A DNA stretch of 32,639 bases from Bacteroidales bacterium (lineage in GTDB: Bacteria; Bacteroidota; Bacteroidia; Bacteroidales; UBA932). Position 1 is the stretch's first letter. The number at the start of each line of letters is the position of its first letter. The translations under genes and the position numbers were made by a program. The DNA is taken from positions 1-32,639 of the forward strand of contig JAKSJP010000029.1 of NCBI GenBank assembly GCA_024398105.1, written 5' to 3'. Below the pieces are notes generated by a model. That model saw nothing but the letters and a program-made list of their open reading frames with translations, was not told where the DNA came from and ran no database searches. This document shows, one piece after another, positions 24,163 through 32,639 of this stretch.

Positions 24163-25686
24163 TTACTTGTTACTTTCATTAGGCTGGATCTGTGAGCCAG
24201 GAGACTCAAGCTCATGCTTAGGGATAGGCCACACGAACAGCGGATCGCCGGCTGAGATCTTCAGCGAGCTTCCTTCCGAGAGGCTCTCTGACTGAGGCTT
24301 CCTCTCGAAACCCATGCCCCATCTCTTGAGGTCATTGAGTCGGAATCCTTCCATATAGAGCTCGCGTGCTCTTTCCTCGCTGATGGTATTAAGCCAGTTG
24401 TCAGCGTTCATCGAGATTGTACCTCCGACTGCGAAACGTGCCTTGCGGAGAGTTCCCAGGTCTGCTGCGCCCTTCGAATACTCGCCCTTGCGGCAGTAAG
24501 CCTCTGCTCTGATGAGGAACTGCTCGGCAAGTCTGAAAGGCTTCGGCATCTGGAGCTCGAAAAGGTTCGCGCTGTTGATGAAGTTCCTGTTACCGAAATA
24601 CTTCACGAGCACCGGCCATGTAAGGCCATGGCTATGTCCTGTCGTTACGTCAAGGAAATAGGAATCGTATCTCAGGTCGCTTGGATCATACAGCGACAGA
24701 GCGTAGGTCGACGGCACGAAATCAGGATAGTAGTGGGCATAGTCAGTCGTAAGGTGAAGGAAAGGCGAGCCGAGCATACCTCCGAACGAGGTAGCGGTGA
24801 AGCCTACTTTCCAGATCACCTCGAATCCTGAGTCATACTGCCAGAGATAGTCAAAATATGACACTCCCGCGGCATCGTAGACAGTCCTTGCGTTTGACAG
24901 CTCGAACTTCTCCTTCTTGTTCAGGACGAGGGTGGAATACCTGATGGCATCGTCCCAGTCCTGCATGTAGAGAGCCACACGGGCGTGGAGGCTCTGGGCT
25001 ACAGAGAGAGTGAAGTATACGCTGTTATATCCAAGGTCGTCCTCCTCGAGGAGAAGGATTTCAGCCTGCTCAAGGTCAGAAAGCACGAACTCGTATGAAT
25101 CCTTGAGCGATGCCCTCACTGCTGGTTCACTGCCGTCGTAATGGCTGACCAGGACTACTCCGAGCTCATTCGCCGCAGTCGCAGGGTCGTATGCCTTGCA
25201 GAAAAGCTTGATAAGCTCAGAATAAGCGAGAGCCCTTGACACTCTCACCTCGCCCTCGAAATCGACGAGGATAGCAAGCTGAGTGTCGTCACTGATGCTT
25301 TCCCTGAGAGAAGGAAGCTTGTCAAGGAAGAAGTTGCAGTCCCCGATCACACCATAGAGGGCCGCATATACCGATTCCACATACCTGTTGGTCGGAAGTA
25401 TATCCCACTGCCAGATATCCACGTAGGTATTGGTGTTGCCGTTGATCGCATACACAAGGTCGGTCTGGATGTCTGGAAGAAGAGTCAGAAGTCCGCTGTA
25501 GAGGGCTGAGCTCTTCCAGTCCGCATAGATGCCGACAAGCAGCTGCTCTGCCTCAGAGTAGCTGGTCATCGCCTCTTCAGTCCTGATGAAGTCGGCAGGT
25601 TCCTTCTCAAGACATGAATTCATGCCAAGGCACATGGCAAGAGCAAGAACGAAATATTTGAATCTGTTGATAATCTGCTTTCCCAT
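24163..25686 (-). CDS. SusD/RagB-family outer-membrane lipoprotein
   Basis: This 507-residue surface lipoprotein (GMNSC, C25) is the lid of a SusC-type transporter. It shows the family layout: an N-terminal TPR-rich part (SYSEAEQLLVGIYADW), the asymmetric helical core (RVSRALAYSELIKLF, QSLHARVALYMQDWDDA), and the family C-terminal section (RLAEQFLIRAEAYCRKGEYSKGAADLGTLRKARF, then ERARELYMEGFRLNDLKRWG), read here in parts. The gene follows SusC by four bases. Length and motifs are normal. In other systems such SusCD pairs import oligosaccharides or peptides; with a protease and no glycosidase in the operon, peptide or glycopeptide uptake is a reasonable inference. Confidence 0.96.
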   Translation of the reverse strand: MGKQIINRFKYFVLALAMCLGMNSCLEKEPADFIRTEEAMTSYSEAEQLLVGIYADWKSSALYSGLLTLLPDIQTDLVYAINGNTNTYVDIWQWDILPTNRYVESVYAALYGVIGDCNFFLDKLPSLRESISDDTQLAILVDFEGEVRVSRALAYSELIKLFCKAYDPATAANELGVVLVSHYDGSEPAVRASLKDSYEFVLSDLEQAEILLLEEDDLGYNSVYFTLSVAQSLHARVALYMQDWDDAIRYSTLVLNKKEKFELSNARTVYDAAGVSYFDYLWQYDSGFEVIWKVGFTATSFGGMLGSPFLHLTTDYAHYYPDFVPSTYALSLYDPSDLRYDSYFLDVTTGHSHGLTWPVLVKYFGNRNFINSANLFELQMPKPFRLAEQFLIRAEAYCRKGEYSKGAADLGTLRKARFAVGGTISMNADNWLNTISEERARELYMEGFRLNDLKRWGMGFERKPQSESLSEGSSLKISAGDPLFVWPIPKHELESPGSQIQPNESNK

Positions 25687-25690
25687 ATGC

Positions 25691-28639
25691 CTAGAATGTT
25701 ATGTCGATTCCGAATGTATACTGACGGGCCATAGGATACTGAGCCGCGTAGACGTTGGCCGTTCCCTCCGGGTCAAGTCCTGAGAATTTCGTCAGGGTAA
25801 GGAGATTCTGTCCCTGGAGATAAAGTCTCACAGAGCGTATCACCTTGGTCTTCGAGAGGACCTGGGATGGAAGGGAATATGAGACCATGAGGTTCTTCAG
25901 ACGGAGGAATGACGCATCCTCGAGAAGATGGCTGTCAAATTCTCCATAGACTCCATGGCGAGGTATGTCTGTGACGTCTCCCGGCTTCTTCCACCTGTCA
26001 AGAAGCCTTCTTGACTGGTTGTACACCTGGAAACGTCCGTTACTCTCATCGAAGTACCTGTCGTTGTTGAGCATCCATCTGTCAGCCACCCAGCTGAACT
26101 GGGCAGACATGGACAGTCCCTTGTAGGACATGTTCGTGCCGAATCCACCCTGCCATGGAGCGAAATAGGTCTTGCCGACAAGCACCTTGTCCGAGTCACG
26201 GAGGACATTCGTAAGTTCGCCGTCAGCCGTGTACCAGAGAGCATCGCCGTTGGCCGGGTTGACACCTGCATATCTGTTGATGAAGAACTCTCCGACCGGA
26301 TGGCCTACCACCAGCTTCGTGTTGGTGTTGGCAGTCTCGTACTCGGTGACTCCGTTGTAGAGCTCAGTGATACGGTTCCTGTTATATGACACGTTTGCAT
26401 TGACATTCCACATGAAGTCGCCCTTACGGATAGCAAGAGCATCGACATTGAGCTCGACACCCTGGTTCACCATGCCGCCGACGTTGTCCCACCTGTATCC
26501 GAAGCCGTTGGACACCGTATATGAAAGAGGCACCTCCATAAGCATGTTGAAAGTCTTCTTGTGGTAGAACTCAAGGTCTGCGTTGATCCTCGAGAAGAAG
26601 CCTGCCCTGAGAGCGAGGTTGGTCGACCATGTCGTCTCCCATGTAAGCTTGTCATTTCCGAGCTGGGAAGGGACCATACCGGATTCTCCGACATAGTCCG
26701 CGCCGCCGACCACAAGTGACAGGTGCTCATAGTTCGGGATCGAGGAGTTACCTGAAGTACCGGTATTGAGCGCCACCTGCGCAGTAGTGAACCAGTCCCT
26801 GCATGGAGCGAAGAAATCCTCGTTACGGATGTCCCACATTCCACCGATGGCAGAGAACACCGCCCACCTGTTGTTCTTTCCGAATCGTGACGAGCCGTCG
26901 GTCCTGAGCGAGCCTTCAAGGTAATACTTGTTCGCATAGTTGTACTCGGCTCTTCCGAAGAATGAAAGGAAGGAATAGTCCGAGTCAGCAGTGCTGCCCC
27001 ATGAAGTGGCTCTTGTCGCAGTCGAGATGTCCGTCAGCTTGTCATTGGTCTGGCCCGCAGTCGACACGCTGAACGACTCGAAATGATAGTCGACACCTTC
27101 CTGTCCAAGAAGGAAATGGAAATCATGGACATTATCGATGTTGAAGGTGTAATTCAATGTGTTAGTGATCGAGAGGCTCATGCCGTCAGTGCTCTGACGT
27201 GTCGCCTTGCCCTCTCCAAGGTTCGGAGCATAGCTTGGGTTCGACTTGCTGAACGCGGTCACATGGGAGTAATCGACAGAAGCCTGGCTTCTGAATGTCA
27301 GGCCCTTGGCAAGTGTAAGCTCAGCATAGACCGTATTGAACAGCTTATACTTCTTATACGTAAGAGGATTGTTGTCAAGCCACTCAAGCGGGTTCTGACC
27401 GGTTCCTTTCCATGATCCGTCATTGACGCTGGCAAGGGAGCCGTCCTCCTTCCATGGACTGTAGTACGGAAGCATGAACCTCGAAGCGGAGATAGGCGTC
27501 ACGAGAGTATATGCTCCCTCGTCCGCCTGCGATATGTCCTGATAATTGAGGTTCGAGTTCATGCCGACCGTAAGCCATGACGACGCTCTTCTTTCGAAGT
27601 TGGTCTTGAAAGAATATCTCTTGAAGAGAGAGCCGATGGCTACTCCGTCCTGGTCATAGTAACCTCCTGAGATATAGTAGCTTGTCTTTTCATCCGCTCC
27701 GGAAATACTGAGCTCATAGCTCTGGAGCATCGCATTGTCAGAATAGACGGCGTCCATCCAGTTGACGTCAGTCTTCGAGAGGTAATCATAGTTCTTGCCC
27801 TCTGTCAGGCCGATCTCCTGTTCGTACTGGATACGCTCAGCAGTGTCCATCTGGTCCCAGTTGCCATAGGCCAGACGCGAGATGCCAAGCTGTGTGTGGA
27901 AATCTATCTGAGGAACATCAGCCCTGCGGCCCCTCTTCGTCGTGATGACGATGACGCCGTTTGCAGCACGCGCTCCGTAGATAGCCGTACTTGTAGCATC
28001 CTTGAGGACCGAGAGGTTCTCGATGTCCGCTGGATTGATTGTATTGAAGTCAGCCGCCGAGATCGCGACGCCGTCCAGGATGTAGAGAGGCGCGGTTCCT
28101 GAGTTGATGGAGTTCGTGCCTCGTATGGTCATGGTGGCAGAAGCGCTTGGTTCTCCGGAATTCGACATTACGCTGAGGCCGGCTACCTGTCCCTGAAGGG
28201 CCTGGTCGAACGCGGCCGTCGGTGTGTTCTCAAGTTTCTCGGACTTGACAGAAGCGACACTTCCTGCAACCGATCCCTTCTTCCTGACACCATAGGCGAT
28301 GACGACGGATTCCTCCATCATGAGCCTGTCAGGGTCAAGCGCGACATCCGCAGTGTAGGAAGCCACTCCGGCAGGGACTGAAATCTTCTTCTCGACATAG
28401 CCAAGGGCACTTACCATGATCTCCGATTCCGGAGCCACCGAGATGGTGTATCTACCATCAAGGTCGGTCACGGTGCCGTTCGTCGCAGAGGCAAGCACGC
28501 CCGCTCCGACGACAGGACTGCCGTCTGAAGAATCAGTGACGGTTCCGCTCACGACAACAGTGTTCTGGGCAAAGGAGATGCCTATGCCCAGGACAAGTGC
28601 CGCTGCTGAACTTATAATTCTATTGAGAAGTCTCATCAT
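25691..28639 (-). CDS. SusC/RagA-type TonB-dependent outer-membrane transporter
   Basis: This 982-residue transporter has a signal peptide (AAALVLGIGISFAQ). It is followed by a carboxypeptidase-D-regulatory-like domain (VVSGTVTDSSDGSPVVGAG, about 29-47) and a TonB plug domain with the SusC signature segments (LQGQVAGLSVMSNSGEPS, TMTIRGTNSI, YGARAANGVIVITTKRG). A 22-strand barrel then follows to the C-terminal aromatic end (QYTFGIDITF). No sigma-interacting N-terminal extension is seen, so it is not an anti-sigma-coupled type. Its ATG overlaps the stop of the upstream lipoprotein gene by one base (TAATG). It would import the ligand captured by the SusD partner, using TonB and the proton-motive force. 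Confidence 0.97.
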   Translation of the reverse strand: MMRLLNRIISSAAALVLGIGISFAQNTVVVSGTVTDSSDGSPVVGAGVLASATNGTVTDLDGRYTISVAPESEIMVSALGYVEKKISVPAGVASYTADVALDPDRLMMEESVVIAYGVRKKGSVAGSVASVKSEKLENTPTAAFDQALQGQVAGLSVMSNSGEPSASATMTIRGTNSINSGTAPLYILDGVAISAADFNTINPADIENLSVLKDATSTAIYGARAANGVIVITTKRGRRADVPQIDFHTQLGISRLAYGNWDQMDTAERIQYEQEIGLTEGKNYDYLSKTDVNWMDAVYSDNAMLQSYELSISGADEKTSYYISGGYYDQDGVAIGSLFKRYSFKTNFERRASSWLTVGMNSNLNYQDISQADEGAYTLVTPISASRFMLPYYSPWKEDGSLASVNDGSWKGTGQNPLEWLDNNPLTYKKYKLFNTVYAELTLAKGLTFRSQASVDYSHVTAFSKSNPSYAPNLGEGKATRQSTDGMSLSITNTLNYTFNIDNVHDFHFLLGQEGVDYHFESFSVSTAGQTNDKLTDISTATRATSWGSTADSDYSFLSFFGRAEYNYANKYYLEGSLRTDGSSRFGKNNRWAVFSAIGGMWDIRNEDFFAPCRDWFTTAQVALNTGTSGNSSIPNYEHLSLVVGGADYVGESGMVPSQLGNDKLTWETTWSTNLALRAGFFSRINADLEFYHKKTFNMLMEVPLSYTVSNGFGYRWDNVGGMVNQGVELNVDALAIRKGDFMWNVNANVSYNRNRITELYNGVTEYETANTNTKLVVGHPVGEFFINRYAGVNPANGDALWYTADGELTNVLRDSDKVLVGKTYFAPWQGGFGTNMSYKGLSMSAQFSWVADRWMLNNDRYFDESNGRFQVYNQSRRLLDRWKKPGDVTDIPRHGVYGEFDSHLLEDASFLRLKNLMVSYSLPSQVLSKTKVIRSVRLYLQGQNLLTLTKFSGLDPEGTANVYAAQYPMARQYTFGIDITF

Positions 28640-30990
28640 TACTGTGCAGGCTGGTATGTAAGCTTGGCAAGAGATGTGAATCTACCTGCCTCATCGACGC
28701 CGATCGCGAAGATCATGTAATCTACCTTCTCAGGATATACATAAAGTTCAATCTCCTCTCCTGCTGAGATCTCCGTGTAATCCCATCTGCTGCCGGCAGC
28801 AAGAGTGCTGTAGACAGAATCCTCTGATGAACCATAGTCTGACTGGAAGGCATCAGCGGTCATATTGACATAACGGACATTGCGGATCTCAGAGGAAGCG
28901 GTATAGTTGACATTTACCTGCATGCTGTTCGCAGAGATAGGAGTCAGGGATACAGAATCCACCGAGAGGGTACCCTCTGAAAGGACGATCTCGTCGGCCT
29001 TGACAGTCTTGGTAACCATATAGTACTGGCCTGCAGAGGTGAAACCTACGCCGATCGCAGTACACTCCTGGCCTGGCTTGAGACCGGTCTCCCTGATGTC
29101 GATGCCGCTGACCGCGCCGGTCGCCTTGATCACACTTCTGTCCCAGATGACACCATAGCGTGTCACATAGTCATACGCTGAGAGTCCTGACTGCTGGAGA
29201 TTATCGGTAGGGACAAGTGTGTAGTAGAACTTGCTGACCTGGCCTGTGATAGCGAACACAGCTGAAGCCGATACAGTCGAGCACTCACCTGCCTCCACTG
29301 TCACCAGTGACATGGTAGTCTGTACAGGTTGCTCAAGTTCAACCATCCTGATGATGACCTCACTGGCTGAATACTCCTCATATACCCTGCCTGCATCCTT
29401 TGCGAGGATACCGATGGCATAGGTAGCACCTGGCACGATGGACCTGGCATTCTTCTTTCCCTCTCCGTCATCAAGAGCGGCGAACATGTTGAGAGCACCT
29501 GAATATGATTTCATCATGACACCACACATGCCGTCGCCAAAGCCCTTGATCGGAGCCTCTGCATCCTCAAGGAACGCAGCCTTGATCTCATCCATGTCCA
29601 TGCCGTCGAAATACCTTACGATACCACCGTAGAATGAATCGGCACCATAGACGTTGGCAGACACGGTAGCCTTGTCGACTCCTACGCTGGTGAAAGAGAC
29701 GTTGGCGTTGATGTAGGTGAAGTAGACCACGGACACGTTGTAAGGATCAGGATCGACGCCGATCATCCTTGAATAGTATCCAGGATAGCAGTAAGCAGCA
29801 TATCTCTCACCGACTACCGGGGTGATGCCGCTCTCGCTCATGAGAATCTCAAGAGTCTTGCCCTGCTGAGTCGAGTTCCATGACTGATAGATATCGTCAG
29901 CATTGGAAGAATTGTACTCCTTCGCAGGCTCGATGACCTTTGCGGCGTCAAAGTCAGCCGCCTTCACGAATCCGGCTATGAAGCCTGGCATATTGAGGTC
30001 CGAATCAAGTTCCTCGAGGGTCATGACGCCTGTCGGATCTATGTTCATGGCAAAAAGTGGCTGTTCTGTAGTCACACGGATCTTTCCGATGAATGTCTGG
30101 TCGCCTGATGTAGCAAGCACAGCGATGTAGCCAGCCTCATCGCCATCAGAAGAGACAGGGGCCTTGATTGAAAGGGCACAGCCGTCGATCGACGCTCTCC
30201 ATCCGTAAGGGACCTCTGTGACAGTGCTGCCTACGATGTTCTCAGCAGCGATATGTACAGTCTTTGTCTCTCCCGCCTTGAAGTAAAGCTTGCCTGCCTC
30301 GATCCTGAGTTCTGCGGCAGCCTTCATCGGGATGATGAATGAAGTTCCGTCTGCAAGAGTGAAGGTCACGACTCCGTCCTTCACGACCACTGAGCTGAAG
30401 ATTGAGTCAGCTGCTGATCCCGAACCCTGATTCTGGTTATCATAATAGGCAGGGACCCTATGTCCTTGGGCATCGACGACGAACTCGCCGTTGACAGTCC
30501 AGTAGTATGTATCTCCTTCCTTCTGGACGCCGACCACAGGTGCAGAGCCGTCTTTGCCATCCTCTCCGTCCTGACCGTCCTTTCCGGATACAGGAAGCCT
30601 GTTGCCATCCTTGTCGAGGATGAACGCACCATCCAGAGTCCAGTAATAGACGCCGTCGACTTCAGCGACTCCGACCACCGGCGCATTGGCGCCACCGGCG
30701 TTCGCCGAGATGACTGATACAGTTCCGTCTGAGAATGTGATGACTGTTCCCTTGTCTGTCTTCTCTACAGAAGAGACAAAGATATTCTCCCTGAGGGCAT
30801 TGACGATTGACTGAAGGGTCGCAATTGAAGAATTTACACTTGCAGCAGCCTGCTCAAGCCTTGAGACACGGTTCTCAAGCTCCTCGATCTTCTGCTCCAG
30901 ATAGCTTGGATCAAATTTTTCCGAACATGAAAATAACAGAATGCCGGTGACAACCGCAGCGGCAGTTCTAAAAATATAATTAATGCGCAT
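28639..30990 (-). CDS. DUF4988 (PL29-N-like) lipoprotein, first gene of the SusCD operon
   Basis: This 783-residue lipoprotein (LLFSC, C22) begins with a heptad coiled coil (about 30-68) and a DUF4988-like beta unit (VSSVEKTDKGTVITFSDGT). Two 33-residue tandem units follow (103-135 and 150-182; APVVGV, then YYWT and a V/LDGAF- or VNGEF-type strand). A short collagen-like run of GXX triplets (136-149) joins them. A BACON-like module lies at about 230-312, and Ig-like beta domains fill the C-terminal half. The PL29 name used for such heads comes from a lyase family, but I see no lyase catalytic domain here. It opens the operon directly after the promoter and couples to SusC. A surface ligand-binding role is inferred. 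Confidence 0.85.
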   Translation of the reverse strand: MRINYIFRTAAAVVTGILLFSCSEKFDPSYLEQKIEELENRVSRLEQAAASVNSSIATLQSIVNALRENIFVSSVEKTDKGTVITFSDGTVSVISANAGGANAPVVGVAEVDGVYYWTLDGAFILDKDGNRLPVSGKDGQDGEDGKDGSAPVVGVQKEGDTYYWTVNGEFVVDAQGHRVPAYYDNQNQGSGSAADSIFSSVVVKDGVVTFTLADGTSFIIPMKAAAELRIEAGKLYFKAGETKTVHIAAENIVGSTVTEVPYGWRASIDGCALSIKAPVSSDGDEAGYIAVLATSGDQTFIGKIRVTTEQPLFAMNIDPTGVMTLEELDSDLNMPGFIAGFVKAADFDAAKVIEPAKEYNSSNADDIYQSWNSTQQGKTLEILMSESGITPVVGERYAAYCYPGYYSRMIGVDPDPYNVSVVYFTYINANVSFTSVGVDKATVSANVYGADSFYGGIVRYFDGMDMDEIKAAFLEDAEAPIKGFGDGMCGVMMKSYSGALNMFAALDDGEGKKNARSIVPGATYAIGILAKDAGRVYEEYSASEVIIRMVELEQPVQTTMSLVTVEAGECSTVSASAVFAITGQVSKFYYTLVPTDNLQQSGLSAYDYVTRYGVIWDRSVIKATGAVSGIDIRETGLKPGQECTAIGVGFTSAGQYYMVTKTVKADEIVLSEGTLSVDSVSLTPISANSMQVNVNYTASSEIRNVRYVNMTADAFQSDYGSSEDSVYSTLAAGSRWDYTEISAGEEIELYVYPEKVDYMIFAIGVDEAGRFTSLAKLTYQPAQ
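30445..30684 (-). repeat. Tandem 33-codon duplication with collagen-like linker
   Basis: Two units, residues 103-135 and 150-182, share APVVGV, YYWT and the DG/QG-HRVP or NRLP ends. They are separated by residues 136-149, which form GKD-GQD-GED-GKD-type triplets. The likeness is visible by eye and suggests internal duplication. Confidence 0.7.
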
Positions 30991-31023
30991 ATTCTATTTT
31001 ATTCACCCACAAAAAAGGGGCTG

Positions 31024-31054
31024 CAAAGTTACAAATATTAATCTGTACTACAAA
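31024..31054 (-). promoter_or_regulatory. Consensus promoter of the ten-gene SusCD operon
   Basis: TTTG (31054-31051), a 19-base spacer and TAACTTTG (31031-31024) on the minus strand match the consensus fully. The leader before the ATG at 30990 is about 27 bases. The core lies inside an inverted repeat (31023-31030 with 31054-31061). Confidence 0.8.
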
Positions 31055-31086
31055 ACTTTGCTACGCAATGAGAATAGATATCAGGT

Positions 31087-31986
31087 TCAGATACTGTGTC
31101 TCAGTATGTAATTCCGATATTGCATGGGTGACTGGCCGATATGTGACTTGAAGAATTTGCACATCAGGCTGCTGCTTGCAAAAGATAGTTCCTCTGCAAT
31201 CTGAGCCACGCTTTTGTCACTTGAAGCCAATCTGATCTTTATCTCAGCTATGACGGATTTGTCGATGAGTTCCTTGACCGTACTGCCCGTGGCATTCTTC
31301 ACAGCGACGCTCAGGTAATGGTTGCTGACGCACAGATTGTCGGCAAACCAGCTGATGCCATGATGCTGTCCCCGGGCTTCTCCAAGCAGTCCAAGAAATC
31401 GTCTGCACAGAAGACCAGATCTTGTTATTCCCGCATCATTGCCGGTCTCCGCATCCTTGAAGCACTCCTTAGCATAAGCGAGGATACTGCCAGCCATCTT
31501 GATTGAGCTTTCGCTCTCTTCCCCACTCTCCTGGAGCAATCTGATAAACACCTCCGTCATCTGTCGGAACAGCATGGCTTTCGGCTCCGTCAGATGGACG
31601 CGAAGGTCTCTTTTATGTGTCAGCAGCTCCCAAGGTGTGTTTCCCTGAAATATCTCCTTCACAGCAAATGGCGTGAAACTGATTCCAATGAAGCTGGCAT
31701 CATCGCTTGCTTTCTTGACTTGGAATATACTTCCGGGACTGAACAGTTCCAGCGTGCCGGGAATGATTCTGTTGCCTACAAAGTTTGTTTCAGAAACCGC
31801 CTCGCCGGACAGGCACAATGTAATGGCCATGTCGCTGAAAAGCATGGCCTCGCCATTGACACTTATGGCCCTTACTATATCGCCGGTATTCAACGACACG
31901 CTGCAGTTCTTTCCCGTGTAGGTCTGCGGCAGGGATGTAGTCTTTTCGCGGATAGCGCGGACAGAGAAATCATGAGTGCTTTGCAT
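31087..31986 (-). CDS. AraC-family transcriptional regulator
   Basis: This 299-residue cytoplasmic regulator has an N-terminal ligand-sensing/cupin-like part (about 1-170) and a C-terminal AraC double helix-turn-helix. The second HTH shows SVAQIAEELSFASSSLMCKFFKSHIGQSPMQYR, given here as the parts SVAQIAEELSFASSS and FFKSHIGQSPMQYRNY. The first HTH lies in the ISWFADNLCVSNHYLSV stretch. I start at the ATG at 31986; a GTG at 31992 lies inside the -7 box. The gene reads toward the SusCD operon and ends about 100 bases before its first gene, so it is a likely regulator of that locus, and possibly of the divergent Cthe_2159-like gene. The inducer is unknown. Confidence 0.92.
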   Translation of the reverse strand: MQSTHDFSVRAIREKTTSLPQTYTGKNCSVSLNTGDIVRAISVNGEAMLFSDMAITLCLSGEAVSETNFVGNRIIPGTLELFSPGSIFQVKKASDDASFIGISFTPFAVKEIFQGNTPWELLTHKRDLRVHLTEPKAMLFRQMTEVFIRLLQESGEESESSIKMAGSILAYAKECFKDAETGNDAGITRSGLLCRRFLGLLGEARGQHHGISWFADNLCVSNHYLSVAVKNATGSTVKELIDKSVIAEIKIRLASSDKSVAQIAEELSFASSSLMCKFFKSHIGQSPMQYRNYILRHSI

Positions 31987-31991
31987 GGTCA

Positions 31992-31999
31992 CAAATATA
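31992..31999 (-). promoter_or_regulatory. Promoter -7 box TATATTTG of the AraC-family gene
   Basis: TATATTTG on the minus strand matches TAnnTTTG and ends five bases before the ATG at 31986. I see no TTTG at -33. The spacing implies a leaderless mRNA. Confidence 0.55.
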
Positions 32000-32086
32000 C
32001 AATTTTTATGATGTTTTCTTCTTTATCTGGTCCCATTTTTGGCATATCCTTGGCTAAATCTCTGTGCAAGTATAATGAAGATAGAC

Positions 32087-32639
32087 ATGAAAAAATTGAT
32101 TATCATGATGGCATTCGCAGCCATTGTCTGCGGATGTGACAAAAACGATCCTCAGGGGCCGTTCGGTCCAGATGGCCCATTCGGTCCTGGTGGCCCTGAT
32201 GGTCCCGGGATGCAGGGAGGCATGGGTCAGGCCGGAAATTTTGATGCAACCGCATTGGGCGAAGTTGCCACTTTCACAGTGGAGCCATATACATCCGCTC
32301 ATGCCGAATTTGAGACCATTCCGTCAGGAGATGAAGACTATATTGAAAACAAGAGCTTCAAGGGAGAGATCAGAGTCGAGTACAGATCAGACGGCGAAGC
32401 ATCGGTAACAGGAGAACCGGAAGGCTCTGTTGCCGTCGAAGGCAACAGAGTGACAGTGAATGTCACCGATTCATACAAGTTCATCCTGAGTGGCAAGGCA
32501 TCGGATGCGAGGTTCAAGCTCTACAGCGAGAAAGCCAGCGCTATTGTCCTGAACGGAGTGGAGATTACAAATCCTAACGGTGCCGCCATCAATGTACAGA
32601 GCAAGAAGCGCACATATCTCGTAATAGCCGACGGCACTT
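32087..32639 (+). CDS. Cthe_2159-like carbohydrate-binding lipoprotein, N-terminal part (cut by window edge)
   Basis: The 184 visible codons begin with a lipoprotein signal (AAIVCGC, anchor C15 or C17). Six perfect Gly-Pro-X triplets (residues 24-41) follow as a collagen-like spacer. The rest is beta-strand sequence resembling the Cthe_2159 family (a right-handed beta-helix that binds acidic pectic polysaccharide). The resemblance is clearest in YKFILSGKA, IVLNGVEITNPNGAAINVQS and YLVIADGT. The frame runs off the window and the end is not visible. It diverges from the AraC-family gene, from which it is separated by about 100 bases. A role in binding pectin or related acidic sugars at the surface is inferred from the family. 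Confidence 0.75.
   Translation, partial: MKKLIIMMAFAAIVCGCDKNDPQGPFGPDGPFGPGGPDGPGMQGGMGQAGNFDATALGEVATFTVEPYTSAHAEFETIPSGDEDYIENKSFKGEIRVEYRSDGEASVTGEPEGSVAVEGNRVTVNVTDSYKFILSGKASDARFKLYSEKASAIVLNGVEITNPNGAAINVQSKKRTYLVIADGT

Noticed and set aside
28639-30990. Chondroitin-lyase (PL29) activity for the first operon protein
   Set aside because: Only the N-terminal head resembles that family; I see no lyase catalytic domain, so an enzyme call is not supported.
32071-32076. TATAAT resembling an E. coli -10 box before the Cthe_2159-like gene
   Set aside because: Bacteroidetes primary sigma uses TAnnTTTG, the site is only 10 bases from the ATG, and no matching -35 is present.

Overview
The window looks like a chromosomal segment of a Bacteroidales-type gut or rumen bacterium. 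This rests on a SusC/SusD pair, many signal-peptidase-II lipoproteins, BACON and DUF4988-type domains, and repeated Bacteroidetes housekeeping promoters (TTTG, 19-20 nt spacer, TAnnTTTG). I read 24 protein-coding genes, two of them cut by the window edges. I see no tRNA, rRNA, CRISPR array or prophage.

Left part (1-11.9 kb). The window opens inside an IS110-family transposase whose upstream non-coding DNA folds into stacked hairpins, a candidate bridge RNA. Next come a TRIC-type membrane channel (minus strand) and a plus-strand set for xylan or arabinoxylan breakdown: a secreted jelly-roll protein, a GH43 and a GH8 exo-oligoxylanase-like enzyme. A perfect terminator then abuts a perfect promoter for a two-gene unit (DUF6057-like membrane protein and a CxxCH-containing beta-propeller lipoprotein). 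A RidA-fold/chorismatase-like enzyme, a HAD phosphatase and a 47-codon gene lie on the minus strand. A family IV esterase diverges from them through overlapping promoters. A GH10 xylanase lipoprotein on the minus strand completes the xylan theme.

Middle (12-13.9 kb). A 625-residue lipoprotein has its own promoter. It carries a coiled-coil/DUF4988-like head followed by four helical repeats with a 104-residue period. Two of the repeats are almost identical.

Right part (14-31 kb). Ten tightly packed minus-strand genes form one apparent operon. In transcription order they are: a DUF4988/PL29-N-like lipoprotein, SusC, SusD, a DUF4984-like lipoprotein, a BACON-like lipoprotein, a DUF4458-like LRR lipoprotein, a BACON-LRR lipoprotein, an S8 subtilisin-like protease, a lipocalin-like lipoprotein and a DUF1573 protein. 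No glycoside hydrolase or lyase catalytic domain is evident, so this SusCD system may handle peptides or glycoproteins, or serve in adhesion. An AraC-family regulator lies just upstream on the same strand. Diverging from it is the start of a Cthe_2159-like carbohydrate-binding lipoprotein with a collagen-like (GPX)6 spacer, cut by the window end.
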